This document shows, piece by piece, positions 53,401 through 58,669 of a DNA stretch of 64,000 bases. A program made the translations under genes and the position numbers. The number at the start of each line of letters is the position of its first letter. The first letter of the stretch is position 1. This DNA is from an uncultured Propionibacteriaceae bacterium. GTDB taxonomy: Bacteria > Actinomycetota > Actinomycetes > Propionibacteriales > Propionibacteriaceae. The stretch lies in contig CALLVV010000059.1 in assembly GCA_938012815.1 (NCBI GenBank), positions 1 to 64,000 on the forward strand, given 5' to 3'. Below the pieces are notes generated by a model. That model was not told the DNA's origin. It searched no databases and worked only from the letters and a program-made list of their open reading frames with translations.

Positions 53401-54203
53401 GGCGCTGCGCAATCATCCTGGAACCCGAGAACTCGGCACGCCTGATCTGGGCGTTCCACCACAGCATTTTCGACGGCTTCAGCGCACAACTGCTGCATGA
53501 CGAGCTGCAACACCGTGTCCTCGGGGACGCGATTCCCCCAGCCCAGCGGTACAGCGCTTTCCTGACTGACCTCGCCGTGGACCACGACTGGGAGGACGAG
53601 CTGCGACGCTTCGACTACTCCCGCTGGTTGGCCTCCAACGAGTCCGTGACCAGGGCGCTCCGCACCTCCGGGCCCCTGCCGCGTCGCCTGTCAGTGCCCT
53701 TGAACGGCGAGAACCCTCTCGATCTGGGCCTGCGTTCGGTCCATTCCCAACTGGCCGAGCTCAGCAACAAATCCGAGATCGCGGTGGGAATGGTCTCCGA
53801 CTGTCGCCAGTGGCAGGACACGAACTACTCGTCCTGCGTCGGGGAATTCCTGGATGCGGTCCCGGTCATGCTGAACGGCGAGAACGACCAACCTGCAATC
53901 ACCGCACGACTGGCGAACGCGAAGAACCAAGGCCTGCACTACCTGCACACGCTGTTCACCACCACACATCGAGACGAAAAGCTCCTGGAGCAGCTCCGCT
54001 CCACATACCACGGCGACGACGGAAAACTCGGTTTCATCCTGGTCAATTTCCAAGGCCGCATCGACCCCGCCGATCTTCCCTCCGAGGATGTCGCTGGCCC
54101 CACACTGGCCACGGCCCAGGTCAACCTCTGGTACGACGACGACGCGCTGCACGTGCAGTGGATCACTGATTCCGAGCAGCTGGTGGCAGGCGGTGCGGCA
54201 TGA
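38292..54203 (+). CDS. Hybrid NRPS-PKS megasynthase, 5303 residues
   Basis: This is one polypeptide with the order C1-A1-PCP1-KS1-AT1-ACP1-C2-A2-PCP2-KS2-(AT scar)-ACP2-C3-A3-PCP3-C4. Carrier serines are at residues 997, 1966, 2989, 3808 and 4845. KS cysteines are C1222 and C3241; the AT1 serine is S1662. The ATG at 38292 is used because AGGAGC precedes it and MTEPTLPMSPAQQG is a normal C-domain start; the longer upstream frame has poor codon bias. There are no ketoreductase, dehydratase, methylation, epimerisation or thioesterase domains. Each PKS step should therefore leave a beta-keto group. The last domain is a condensation domain, so release or further coupling must involve it or the enzymes encoded next. 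The next gene begins inside its 3' end (ATGAGC at 54200). The three amino acids cannot be predicted with confidence. PPTase and MbtH genes are not in the window. Confidence 0.95.
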   Translation: MTEPTLPMSPAQQGMYFDSQLRQSADYHIAIELCTEHLSRSRLTQAVSAVVAEQPALRASVARNESGPVYTIAESVEAPVRHHDLTGAEENLDKIFHTARHTPFQLNTAPLFRVVAARLPDGDRLLVVCHHLIADGQSVSILTDRIIDLARGTREITASRTDQGLFTYQNGQLSRPSPETLARRESFWSENLPRHRIPQLDHWLLASPHEDAAREFRLTVPRDTAEAVRETAQEAEVSEFTVYLAAFGALLAHYAGEDQVSFASPFMDRPHLEMENSIGCFIRTLPVLIDVSPGLRVRDLLERTRSEVMGLWRNLDFPVARKLSGLSSAGLFDITFIHDAYPELPEGVRAATHPDEVHFPGRLTVTIEQLGDNTDIVIWYKESALTAERAARFAERLLALIQQIPTHLDVPVTELQPMSASERSDLLAASRATHYFDWDPTDLGTLFLNRTNADPARETWFDETRGYTNAWAHDAAVLVQRHILDAIGADKRPVAVLLPRGATLLAAILGTVLSGHPYVPLSEHMPAARILDMLSDADAAAVITFSDLELELPDQVKRLDLDTCDDVAALTGDHRDTIAEIPAPVDRAPEDLLYIEYTSGSTGRPKGVAITHANVQNTALDLERRFPLGRDDVFLLKTSFTFDIFGTELYGWLVGDGRLAILPVGQEGDPQALARAVRTYGVTHLNSSPTMLRVLLATIESTGRRHDLDGLTHLFSGGEALTPDIIERFHALGLPCTLENVYGPTEATMWATHTRIHPEDSVANAPIGTPLNDYRIYILNRRGELCGADLPGEVCIAGAGVGVGYLNREELTARQFVENPFFDADIDPEHMRRMYRTGDLGFLRPDGRFAFSRRIDRQVKVGGLRVELGEIEQALHRIDGVVEAAVLVDDSAAEPRLAGFYASESPIPADRIRASLGKVLISQFIPSVLMQVDALPTSAAGKLDRAALRALLDQQNDHTDASVTTTVATRLADLWQNVLGRPITDHHRTFFEAGGTSLSLMRLQLRLQETFGTQIGITDLLSHPTIAAQSELVEPQRVSSEKSTGPAHTLGDDIAIIGIGLQVQKAQDVHDFWKILVAGEETITFHDDDELRRLGVPEHQLRDPNYVKASGRIEGIDEFDDHLFRIAPAEVDVTSPQLRLLYKCFWLACEDAGYDPRKLPGRVGVFAAGSDDFEWYQRTVMNPASFGDAYQNFTLATNHFLSTRLSYHFDLTGPSLSALSGCSSSLLTVHLAVQALRSGECDLAVAGGVTVELPNGGGYQWTDGMMLSRDGHCRPFDADASGTVFSNGAALLVLKPLTSARRDGDPVYAVIKGSASGNDGRRKQSYTAPSEDGQYETISAAYRTAGIDPATVSFVEAHGTGTLLGDPIEVASLARAFSTAPMGSCLLGSVKGNIGHTDSAAGAVGLSKVALSLKHRLFPGTLNFSRPNPHIDFEATPFEVSSTNRSLDGDQIRAGINSFGVGGTNVHMILDEAPVLPETDDQPHTLLQFSGASREAMIRTAKRIVEHVAADNSVKLADAAVTLRSRAELPHRGTLVISPDEPRDTDAWIKRLHHSELPAETSRPRVALLFSGQGNQYHRMGHGLYTSDSSIGGMFRGWMDDLIDMLPRDDARDFREVLHTGSDDGRIHRTEWSQFALFSTQFALAKVLESFGIVPDVLLGHSVGELTAAALAGVWGPEDAARLVRERGLLMQSQPPGIMIATLAPAARVADAIAGTPDAWVCLDNSPERSVVGMAPHALDDVLAKLDAAGIIGTRLHTSQAFHTPMMDAAATAFTAAVAKVTSRDPRLPIISNRSGQLVRPGEMTEPGYWGDHITGAVRFTDSITTLLADGPVLGIETGPGNSLATFVAQVGGTDRQVVGLVRHAASDVADEAHLLAGLGDLWIAGLPLDWSEHDTGHRRSLPGYSFDADPHPVSGGTAAVTTPVREEPRFVHTNRLDAFRDAFRQVLGHADVSADDNFFTLGGDSLKATGLTAQLKALLGVEATVADVFAAPTPAALEARLRTETAVTHMAKAPEAADHPLSPAQERMYLAARLDPESVTYNMASATWLNGLLDRDRLRSALARLVERHEPLRTTFAARNGEIRQGLTRIDRNDLPLSFTRGPATPESAGEHLARFVRPFNLETGPLFRMEIVEDTNASLLLFDLHHIIGDATSAEILARDFGELYDTELPPLPHQYTDYIHHVRVVEQDENLAEAENALLTQLTDPPTADVLPLDRPRAERASGAGRVAWTLSAERAAELTELAEARQATLSMVMLAAWGAVLSRYNGTEDLVIGTPVSGRTLAETREMIGMFVNMLPIRLKPHSGTSFDDYLADTRTTMLDALSAQDVPFDRIVEKLGQRRTAGRHPLFDVSFDYHNMEHHQLRIGGLKGQQIETDPLAVGMDLVITATETADGIQFLLDYSSDLFDASTITSLAHHLDAFLEHVCADSTAPIGTISIYTEAEHDAWLSRLIGAPFTAIHDLVARQAVERPQATAVIDGTGRSYSFAQLDAHANAVATRLLEAGVSPGDPVALVTVRDASLLIAQLAICKAGGAYVPLDPTQPVDRHASILDDARPRVALAPAGFTSTATIPTVIDLATCTQAGTKHFNGPKVSADSPVYVVYTSGSTGRPKGIAVKHRGLANLFQDHLRRDIFAPGEVIISLADPTFDIFAFESLIPLAAGATVHLCPSEDQKDASAIARRIAAHRVTHIQVPVSKMTALCGNRRFRDQLPRLRVIVCGGEHFSENLVDLLHDNTDARIFNMYGPTETTVTTTVKELAPGDAVTIGSPIFGSHVLVVGETGMAQPAGVPGELCIAGQGLAAGYVNRPDETRRAFTTLPELPELPVYRTGDVGVALPNGEILLKGRTDHQVKVNGNRIELGEIEQTAMRAPGITYAIALVEDGDIVCYFTTDESAKDPVTAIRSAIAASLPCYMTPQHFHQVSDMPRLPNNKIDRSALSTLRPDTQPATKAPTGTDFLDVIMSTWTQVLGRGVAADDNFFDIGGNSFKLMLVNNQLNEILDREIPLVQLFEYPTPRALAAILDNGGAPERPRTERTFSLEDLSDVEDQGTSDAPMLPEDRNTSAPPVSRRIAVVGVAGTFPGAPSVREHWNNRANGVVSVRRFTRDELLASGIDQTIVDHPDYVPARGHIAADTFDFDFFSYSRRDAETMDPQLRLLHETAWHTLEDAGYDPRRLHGDVALFAGSGTNFAWLAGLLQQHSEPLAAFEAMTSNEKDFLATKVAYKLDLTGPAVTVQTACSTSLVAIHEAVSCLRRGEADMALAGGVALNFPRVEGYVWHDGMILSPDGTCCPFSADASGTVAGQGCGMVLLKPLDRALGDGDHIYAVIAGSAINNDGDAKVGYTAPGVQGQERVIRSALADAGISADEVDFVETHGTGTALGDPIEYTALSHVYGQSSPCALGAVKANIGHLDAAAGVAGFLGAVGVLHQQQIPPLANFAELNRAIDPAGQLYVPVGQAVASTVRKAAVSSFGIGGTNAHIILEQAPPTDDGEVAPTSSVILGVSARTEESRRRMQSDLVDAIGSGAPIRDVAYTLATGRSEFDSRAAALVSPGAPLTWMDADTPAMLGEASDDVHLVVADHRDAEDALVDAYLEQVELWLSRFDAKARTAVQDALTGRSGDGIVRRIAQFVLRAALLSTLGPDCLTARHGQDRLLRVARAHATGMLDASQAMSRLRSRDIPVPALPPIADGTTVTGPITGDLLRTLLASLWVRGADVDRNWFHTGGHRISLPGYAFVPQRLPSDVRLDQMLKATERTGAAPATVPAPTDPAEPQDAGDALKAAWAKVIGTVPEETDDFLTSGGDSLTAVHLCSLIKEATGQALSVRDVFATPTFGALRAQLAGSVVKSAAPELAVEAVHGLFPASAAQRRIYALCSMRNDTTAYNMAIDHKVTGHLDIDRLRRACAALVSRHDQLRASFHLEGTDLMMHVHTEVSDVVTHERVTAQEARRRLAAEPRAFDLTRAPLFRVEVLTVNDTEHYLRLELHHIVGDQTSLAVLGKDLTAAWAGRELDVAPLPYPTYMAAVAELEASGAFAEDVAFFTDMISGAPPRLELPYDQSPPEEPTFSGDRLTIDCAVDKESLATLASVSRATPYAVFLTAVTRVLSLFSGQSEFLLGTALAGRTLAGAENTVGMFVNTLPLCMKDASDRSVRNAVRSARDHAAEVLSHQNAPFEQVLAASGTQVGEQAQPLFDVLISFVNMGTEDLELDGLTLEALPPGELRSRYPLSFSIAEHADRYSIDFEYQTELFRRDTIATMAGHLDRLLVEMAEDPDRALASAPLESAEEHARRREAMTGSGSPVTTALDTPLRTSFARHAKLPALRWEGEEWTYAEVDEITDALAGGLQREGVEPGTVVGTIIDRGPWQVWSRLALAKCGAVELPLDPGAPAKRINQTLSDARARAVLCSDPRSHILPEDVTAYRPDLLSGPFQQPGSLIPDSPLIMIYTSGTTGRPKGVLVTHGGVLSACADTGYMHYGPGDRVLHLTSYTFDPSMFDVYSALLSGATIVMGGHDHNMDMHMLADLLTSEKVTKGLLITAVFHLLMAENPEAVANMSALFVGGEAMQPWAAQRAYDVMGPGRLFNLYGPTESSIVSTFFRMDERPEFTRMPIGFPTNNRELFILHPDGTDVPRGVPGELCIAGAGLALGYHQRPELTDEKFPDCLVGPGKRIYRTGDRVVLDDEYRVVYLDRVDRQVKHAGYRIELSEIEIVAQAHPGVVEAVIVHTSTGENDSRLLGFYTGDADPSDLRAHLLTSLPSYMVPQQLRRVAEFPLTGHGKVDRHRLLALCDTIPEATGQPSTTAEPSPDMATENVSRDILAMARATFGMPELSATANFFALGVQSIQAIALTRKLRETGLEAQVSDIYRYPSVAQLTQALRASDSSPSPTVPVAPTESTRRLTQRHLDRLAADIVMDASDLAEAFACDAPSYRFDAGVLSHLHASRASTGGFVHTVGDTDAVTLLEALADIVADHEMLRARSTGDGFDVISAETVADLPVLIRVHDLSRIPADQVIDITNAVARDLTNAPFGSGLLWRCAIILEPENSARLIWAFHHSIFDGFSAQLLHDELQHRVLGDAIPPAQRYSAFLTDLAVDHDWEDELRRFDYSRWLASNESVTRALRTSGPLPRRLSVPLNGENPLDLGLRSVHSQLAELSNKSEIAVGMVSDCRQWQDTNYSSCVGEFLDAVPVMLNGENDQPAITARLANAKNQGLHYLHTLFTTTHRDEKLLEQLRSTYHGDDGKLGFILVNFQGRIDPADLPSEDVAGPTLATAQVNLWYDDDALHVQWITDSEQLVAGGAA
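41440..44310 (+). other. Module 2: KS1-AT1-ACP1
   Basis: KS1 has Cys1222 in the unusual setting LSGCSSSLL (normally DTACSSS), His1358 in EAHGTGT and His1396 in GNIGH, so the catalytic triad is complete. AT1 starts near residue 1563 with LLFSGQGNQYHRMG; GHSVGE carries Ser1662 and QAFH carries His1763. The hydrophobic residue after GHS and the AFH motif point to malonyl-CoA. ACP1 has FFTLGGDSLKA with Ser1966. Confidence 0.9.
44340..47420 (+). other. Module 3: C2-A2-PCP2
   Basis: C2 must accept the chain from ACP1. Its active motif is HHIIGDA (2147-2153), with Ala in place of the usual final Gly. A2 has YTSGSTGRPKG (2606-2616) and NMYGPTETTVTT. Pocket residues read by eye are Asp-Ile-Phe-Gln-Val-Gly-Met-Val-Thr-(Lys), not assignable. 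PCP2 has FFDIGGNSFKL with Ser2989. Confidence 0.9.
47500..49840 (+). other. Module 4: KS2-(AT scar)-ACP2
   Basis: KS2 has Cys3241 in VQTACSTSLVA, His3377 in ETHGTGT and His3413 in ANIGH. After the KS, residues about 3500-3750 keep the KS-AT linker and the post-AT linker (WFHTGGHRISLPGYAF), but the region between is far too short for an AT and has no GHSxG. At the place where it might fall, the sequence is LGPDCLTARHGQDRLL. ACP2 has FLTSGGDSLTA with Ser3808. Confidence 0.85.
49865..52960 (+). other. Module 5: C3-A3-PCP3
   Basis: C3 accepts from ACP2 and has HHIVGDQ at 3989-3995, again lacking the final Gly. A3 has YTSGTTGRPKG (4449-4459) and NLYGPTESSIV; pocket residues read by eye are Asp-Pro-Phe-Ile-Phe-Gly-Leu-Ile-Val-(Lys), not assignable. 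PCP3 has FFALGVQSIQA: Ser4845 is present, but the usual GG is GV. Confidence 0.88.
52975..54200 (+). other. C-terminal condensation domain C4
   Basis: Residues about 4895-5303 form a divergent condensation-type domain with an intact FHHSIFDG (H5056, H5057, D5061, G5062). It ends the protein. Such terminal C domains can release the chain by amide or ester bond formation, or pass it to a partner protein. Confidence 0.8.
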
Positions 54204-56035
54204 GCAGCGCACCGGCGATCGCCATCACCGGACTTGCGCTTCGTCTCCCTGGAGCCGAGACCCAGGACGAGTTCTGGCAGCTCCTCGCCGACGGGGTGGA
54301 CAAAACGGCTCCTGTGAGCCAGCACCGACGTGACCTGGCATCGAACCAGAACTGGACGGACACCGTGGGTGAACTGGACGACATCCAACGCTTCGACGCC
54401 GAGTTCTTCGGGATCGAGGCCGAGGAGGCCAGGTTCATGGACCCGCAGCAGCGCATCCTGATGGAGGTGGCCCACGACGCCGTCTGCGACGCGGGACTCG
54501 TGGAACCCCATCGCCCCGCGGATCGTCGTTATGCGGTCTACATGGCGCTCGCGACGAATTCCTACTACCCGTTGGTGTGCCAACACCTGGCGCGCAACGG
54601 CCAGGACAGCGTCCATCCGCGCACGATCATGAACAGCATCAACAGTGCCGTTGCGGCCCGAATTTCCCACCAGCACAACTTCACAGGCCCGGTCATGTCC
54701 GTGGACACGGCCTGCTCATCATTCCTGAGCGCGTTGGTGGAAGCGCTCGAGGCCATCGCACACTCGCAGTGCGACGGCGCCGTGGTGGGGGGAGCCAACA
54801 TCCTCAGCTCTGCTTTCTCGAGCATGTTGTGCAACGCAGGTGGGATCACCACCCCCACCGGTGTGACACGCGTGTTCGACGCGGAGGCCAACGGCACCCT
54901 GATCGGGGAGGGCGCAGTGGTGGTGGTTCTGGAACGCGAGGACATCGCCCGCCGCAAGAACCGTCACGTCTACGGCCGAATCCTGGCCCACGCCATCAAC
55001 AACGACGGCGCTTCACTCAACATCATGGCGCCCAATCCACGTGGCCAGGCCCGAGTGATCCGGGACTGCTACGCCTCTGGCGTGGACCACACCCGCGTCG
55101 GCTACATCGAAGCCCATGGCACGGGAACCCGGATCGGCGACCCCATCGAGGTCAATGCGCTAGGGCAGGTCTACCGAAATGAGGATTTCACCGATCGCAA
55201 GGTGGGCATCGGCTCCGTCAAATCGAACTTCGGGCACCTGCTGGCCGCCGCTGGCGGCGTCGGCCTGGCGAAACTGCTTCTCAGTCTTCAGCACGGCCGG
55301 ATGGTTCCCAGCCTCAACCTGCGCACCGTCAACCCGTTGCTCCAGCTGGAGGAGACCCCCTTCGAGGTGGTAACCGAGTTGCGGTCGTGGGACCGGACCG
55401 ATGACCAACCGAGGGTTGGGGCAATCACGTCGCTGGGGCTGGGAGGCACCAACGTGCACCTGGTGGTGGCCGAAGGCACCCCCCCACGCCACGGCGCCGA
55501 GCTGAAACACCCCGTGCTCTGCCTTTCCGCGACCACCCCGGTCGCACTCGAGGAACGCACCGCCGAGGCACGCCGGCTGCTCGCATCCGGTGCCGATCCC
55601 TACAACCTCGTCATGACGTTCAGCCGGTTCCGGCCAGCCCATGAATGGCGCGCCACACTGCGCTGGGACCCGACCGATCCGCAGGACGTCCGGGTCACGG
55701 CCGGCAGACCCCGGGCCACTGTCCGGAAGCTACTGCTACGACCCACGCCGGAAACCCTGACGCGGGAGGACTTCTTCCGCCGGGTGTTCACCGGACGGGT
55801 GATCGTCTCCTCTGCCGCCGCCCGCCGTACCGATCTCGCGGTCGTCATCGGAGAACCCGGAGAGAAAGACCTCCTCGCTCTCGACCCTGATCTGCCGGAC
55901 ATGGAAATCGCTACCCAGTTGTTCCTGAACGGCTGCCTGCTCGACTGGGAAGTTTTCTTCCCCGACGGCCAAGGCACCCTCCTCACCCTCAACCCCTACC
56001 CCTTTGCGCACACCGCGCACTGGATTCCCGCGTGA
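54200..56035 (+). CDS. Free-standing ketosynthase with AT scar
   Basis: The 611-residue protein starts with a complete KS: Cys172 in VDTACSSFLSA, His306 in EAHGTGT and His346 in SNFGH. After the KS (about residue 425), the remaining 185 residues contain a reduced linker region and end with the post-AT linker signature LLDWEVFFPDGQGTLLTLNP and PYPFAHTAHW. No AT active site is present. With the free ACP encoded next it forms a sixth, AT-less extension module; the malonyl unit would have to come from AT1 or another AT. It overlaps the megasynthase stop by 4 bases. Confidence 0.88.
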   Translation: MSSAPAIAITGLALRLPGAETQDEFWQLLADGVDKTAPVSQHRRDLASNQNWTDTVGELDDIQRFDAEFFGIEAEEARFMDPQQRILMEVAHDAVCDAGLVEPHRPADRRYAVYMALATNSYYPLVCQHLARNGQDSVHPRTIMNSINSAVAARISHQHNFTGPVMSVDTACSSFLSALVEALEAIAHSQCDGAVVGGANILSSAFSSMLCNAGGITTPTGVTRVFDAEANGTLIGEGAVVVVLEREDIARRKNRHVYGRILAHAINNDGASLNIMAPNPRGQARVIRDCYASGVDHTRVGYIEAHGTGTRIGDPIEVNALGQVYRNEDFTDRKVGIGSVKSNFGHLLAAAGGVGLAKLLLSLQHGRMVPSLNLRTVNPLLQLEETPFEVVTELRSWDRTDDQPRVGAITSLGLGGTNVHLVVAEGTPPRHGAELKHPVLCLSATTPVALEERTAEARRLLASGADPYNLVMTFSRFRPAHEWRATLRWDPTDPQDVRVTAGRPRATVRKLLLRPTPETLTREDFFRRVFTGRVIVSSAAARRTDLAVVIGEPGEKDLLALDPDLPDMEIATQLFLNGCLLDWEVFFPDGQGTLLTLNPYPFAHTAHWIPA

Positions 56036-56055
56036 CAACGACAAGGAGAAACATC

Positions 56056-56295
56056 ATGAACAAGGAAACCATCAAGAACGCACTGATCAACGAGATCTCC
56101 TCCGAACTCAAGGTCGCCCCCACGGATGTCGACGAGTACGCCAGCTTCACGCGGATGGGGGTGTCCTCGGTGCAGGCACTGAAGATCATCAATCATCTCC
56201 GGAAGGAACTGTCCGTCAACGTCAACCCAGTTGCGCTGTTCGAGTTCAACACCGTCGACGACATCAGCACCTACCTAGCCGAAGAGTTCGCCTGA
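56056..56295 (+). CDS. Free acyl carrier protein
   Basis: The 79-residue carrier protein has the phosphopantetheine site MGVSSVQALKI and a typical four-helix length. AAGGAGAAACATC precedes the ATG at 56056. The serine context (GVSS) resembles PCP3 (GVQS) more than the GGDS of the internal ACPs. It probably carries the product of the free KS and may present a beta-keto chain to the aminotransferase encoded next. Confidence 0.93.
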   Translation: MNKETIKNALINEISSELKVAPTDVDEYASFTRMGVSSVQALKIINHLRKELSVNVNPVALFEFNTVDDISTYLAEEFA

Positions 56296-56322
56296 ACAAC
56301 GGCGAGACGGAAAGGAAAACCC

Positions 56323-57672
56323 ATGACCGCGACAATCGAACCGAAGACGATCAGGTCAACGAACAACCTGGCCTACCACGAAAGGCTGAAACGCATCCTT
56401 CCCGGCGGGGTCCACTACAACTTCAACATGCCCTGGGAGGAGATTCCCATACACTTCGTCGGGGGTGACGGAAGCCGACTCACCGACATGGACGGCAATG
56501 AATACCTCGACCTCTACGCGCGTTTCGGCGCCATGATCCTGGGGCACCAGAACCCCGAGTACCTGGACGCCCTCACTGAAGCCATGCAGCGCGTGCTCTG
56601 CGTGAGTCACTGCGACTTCGACGCAGACGCATTGGAGATCATGCACGCTCACATTCCCTCGGCAGAGATGATCCGCTTCGGGCTGTCCGGCACCGAAATC
56701 CTACAGACCGCGTTGCGACTGGCGCGGGCCCACACGGGACGCAATCGCTTCCTACGGTTCGAGAACCACTACCACGGAAATGCCGACAACATCATGGGGG
56801 GCCATGTGGTCGACCCGAGGCATCCGGTTCCCGTGGAATTCCGCGGCGACTACAAGGGCACCGCGGGACGAGCGAAGGACATCATGGCCGACCAGTCCTT
56901 CCTGCTGCCGTGGAACGATGCCGAGAGGCTCCAGCAGTTCTTCGACGAGCACGGCCACATGCTGGCCTGCGTGCTCACCGAGCCCGTGTGTGTCAATGGT
57001 GGCTCCATCGAGCCCGCGCCCGGTTTCCTCGAATTGCTGCGAAAACTGTGCACCGAACACGGCGTCGTGTTGATCTTCGACGAGATGATCACGGGAATGC
57101 GACTCGGCGTGGGCGGGGCACAGGCCCGCTACGGCGTGACCCCGGATCTGGCAACCTTCGGGAAGGCCATCGCAGGGGGTGGTGTTCCCGTCTCCGCAAT
57201 CACCGGACGACGCGAGATCATGTCCTTGCTGGAGAACAAGAAGGTCATCCACGCCGGCACCTACAACGGTTATCCCCTGGGCAGCGCCGCGGTGCACGCA
57301 ACGTTCGAGATCCTGTCCCGCAACGATGGCGAGGCCCTGCGCAACATGTACGAACGCACCGAGACCCTGCACAAGATCCTGATCGATTCCGCCGAAACAG
57401 CCGGCCTGCCGCTCATCGTGCAGGGACCGGCCGGACTCGCTTCCTTCCACTGCGCGCCGAGGCCTCTGCAGCACCCTTCCGAGTACGACTTCGAGGTGAT
57501 GGCAAAGGACATCATCGTCGCCACCGCGCTACAGCGTCACGGCGTACTGGTCTCCAGCATCTCCCGTATCTACCCCAACATCCAGCTGAGCGATGCGGAC
57601 CTCGAGTACTTCGCACGCCGCGCTCCCCTCGCCCTGCGCGAGGCGAAGGCCACCATCGACGAGATCTACTGA
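56323..57672 (+). CDS. PLP aminotransferase, glutamate-semialdehyde mutase type
   Basis: The 449-residue class III aminotransferase has PLP-binding Lys281 in TFGKAIAGGGVP, Asp253 in LIFDEMITGMR and the substrate region LSGTEILQTALRLARAHTGR. This subgroup includes the AMT domains of iturin and mycosubtilin synthases, which convert a beta-keto thioester to a beta-amino one. Here it is a separate protein right after a free KS and ACP, so amination of an ACP-bound beta-keto chain is a reasonable guess. It lies 27 bases after the ACP with its own GGAAAGG-like site. Confidence 0.9.
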   Translation: MTATIEPKTIRSTNNLAYHERLKRILPGGVHYNFNMPWEEIPIHFVGGDGSRLTDMDGNEYLDLYARFGAMILGHQNPEYLDALTEAMQRVLCVSHCDFDADALEIMHAHIPSAEMIRFGLSGTEILQTALRLARAHTGRNRFLRFENHYHGNADNIMGGHVVDPRHPVPVEFRGDYKGTAGRAKDIMADQSFLLPWNDAERLQQFFDEHGHMLACVLTEPVCVNGGSIEPAPGFLELLRKLCTEHGVVLIFDEMITGMRLGVGGAQARYGVTPDLATFGKAIAGGGVPVSAITGRREIMSLLENKKVIHAGTYNGYPLGSAAVHATFEILSRNDGEALRNMYERTETLHKILIDSAETAGLPLIVQGPAGLASFHCAPRPLQHPSEYDFEVMAKDIIVATALQRHGVLVSSISRIYPNIQLSDADLEYFARRAPLALREAKATIDEIY

Positions 57673-57685
57673 TCGAGGAGCTCCC

Positions 57686-58669
57686 ATGCCCACACCATCC
57701 ACGCCCTCACCACGATTGTCCCGGCGCCCCTGCACGTCCTACGTGGCGGTTTTCCTGGCGCTCACGATCGGCACCGTGTGGGGATTGTGCCTGTTCTACC
57801 TGCTCAACTATGAATTCGCCGCGGCCGTCCTGGGTCCGCTGGTTCTGACCAATCCCGTCGTGATACTCATCCTGCACTCCCCGGCGCTCGCAGCTTTCGG
57901 CCTCCTGCTCGCCTACGACGGCCCTCGAGGCGTGGCCAATTTCCTGCGAACCCTCGTCCCGCGTCGCCGCGACCTGCTGTGGCTACCCATCCTGGTGGTC
58001 GTCATGCTGGCCTACGTCTTCGCCGTCCGGCTGGGATGCATTGCCGTAGGAATTCCTGTTCCCCCCGATCCGATGCCGCCGCTGGACATGCTGACCAGTT
58101 TCTTCCCCATGCTCTGGGGTGAGGTCGGCATGGTGGCCATCGGCATCGGCTGGTTCGGGGTCTTCCTTCCCCTCATGCACCGCTTCACGGGCAACCATCT
58201 GTGGTCGGGTATCGCCACTGGCGCAGGAGTCGCCGTGTTCGCCGCCCCCGGCAATCTGTTCTCGTCATTCAATCTGGCCATGGCGTGGCCCCTCTACGCC
58301 CTGCAGCTGGTCGTCCTCGGGGTGGCCATGAGTCTTCTGCTTTCCCGCATGAAGGGGAACACGTTGTTCTTCCTGATTCCCTTCTGGGTCTCGGCCTCCG
58401 GCAGCCTGTGGCGCGCGTACTATTTCACAGCCGCAACTCAGCTCGTCCAGATCACCTTGCTACTGGCGTTGACCGGCCTCCTGTATCTGGTGTTGCGCCA
58501 TCAGGCCCGCGGGAACATGGCGGTTCCTCACACGTTCCCCGAATACCTCGAGCAGGACTACACCGTCCGCGCCGGGGCCATCTTCCCGGGCAGGGGAAAC
58601 AGGAGTTCCGAGACAGCCACCGGCTACACACCGGCAGCACGGAACCTCGCCGCCAAGGGAGCACTGTGA
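57686..58669 (+). CDS. Multispan membrane protein, CPBP-like
   Basis: The 327-residue protein has about eight membrane helices. The arrangement around WGEVGMVAIGIGWFGVFLPL and then NHLWSGIATG recalls the CPBP protease fold, but the paired glutamates and the His-x-x-x-Asn motif are not clear, so protease activity is doubtful. The C-terminal tail is polar. The stop codon overlaps the ATG of the thioesterase gene (TGATG). Self-immunity or transport are possible roles. Confidence 0.65.
   Translation: MPTPSTPSPRLSRRPCTSYVAVFLALTIGTVWGLCLFYLLNYEFAAAVLGPLVLTNPVVILILHSPALAAFGLLLAYDGPRGVANFLRTLVPRRRDLLWLPILVVVMLAYVFAVRLGCIAVGIPVPPDPMPPLDMLTSFFPMLWGEVGMVAIGIGWFGVFLPLMHRFTGNHLWSGIATGAGVAVFAAPGNLFSSFNLAMAWPLYALQLVVLGVAMSLLLSRMKGNTLFFLIPFWVSASGSLWRAYYFTAATQLVQITLLLALTGLLYLVLRHQARGNMAVPHTFPEYLEQDYTVRAGAIFPGRGNRSSETATGYTPAARNLAAKGAL

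Noticed and set aside
38292..54203. Firm amino acid predictions for A1, A2 and A3
   Set aside because: The pocket codes I read by eye do not match codes I remember with certainty, so a prediction would be invented.
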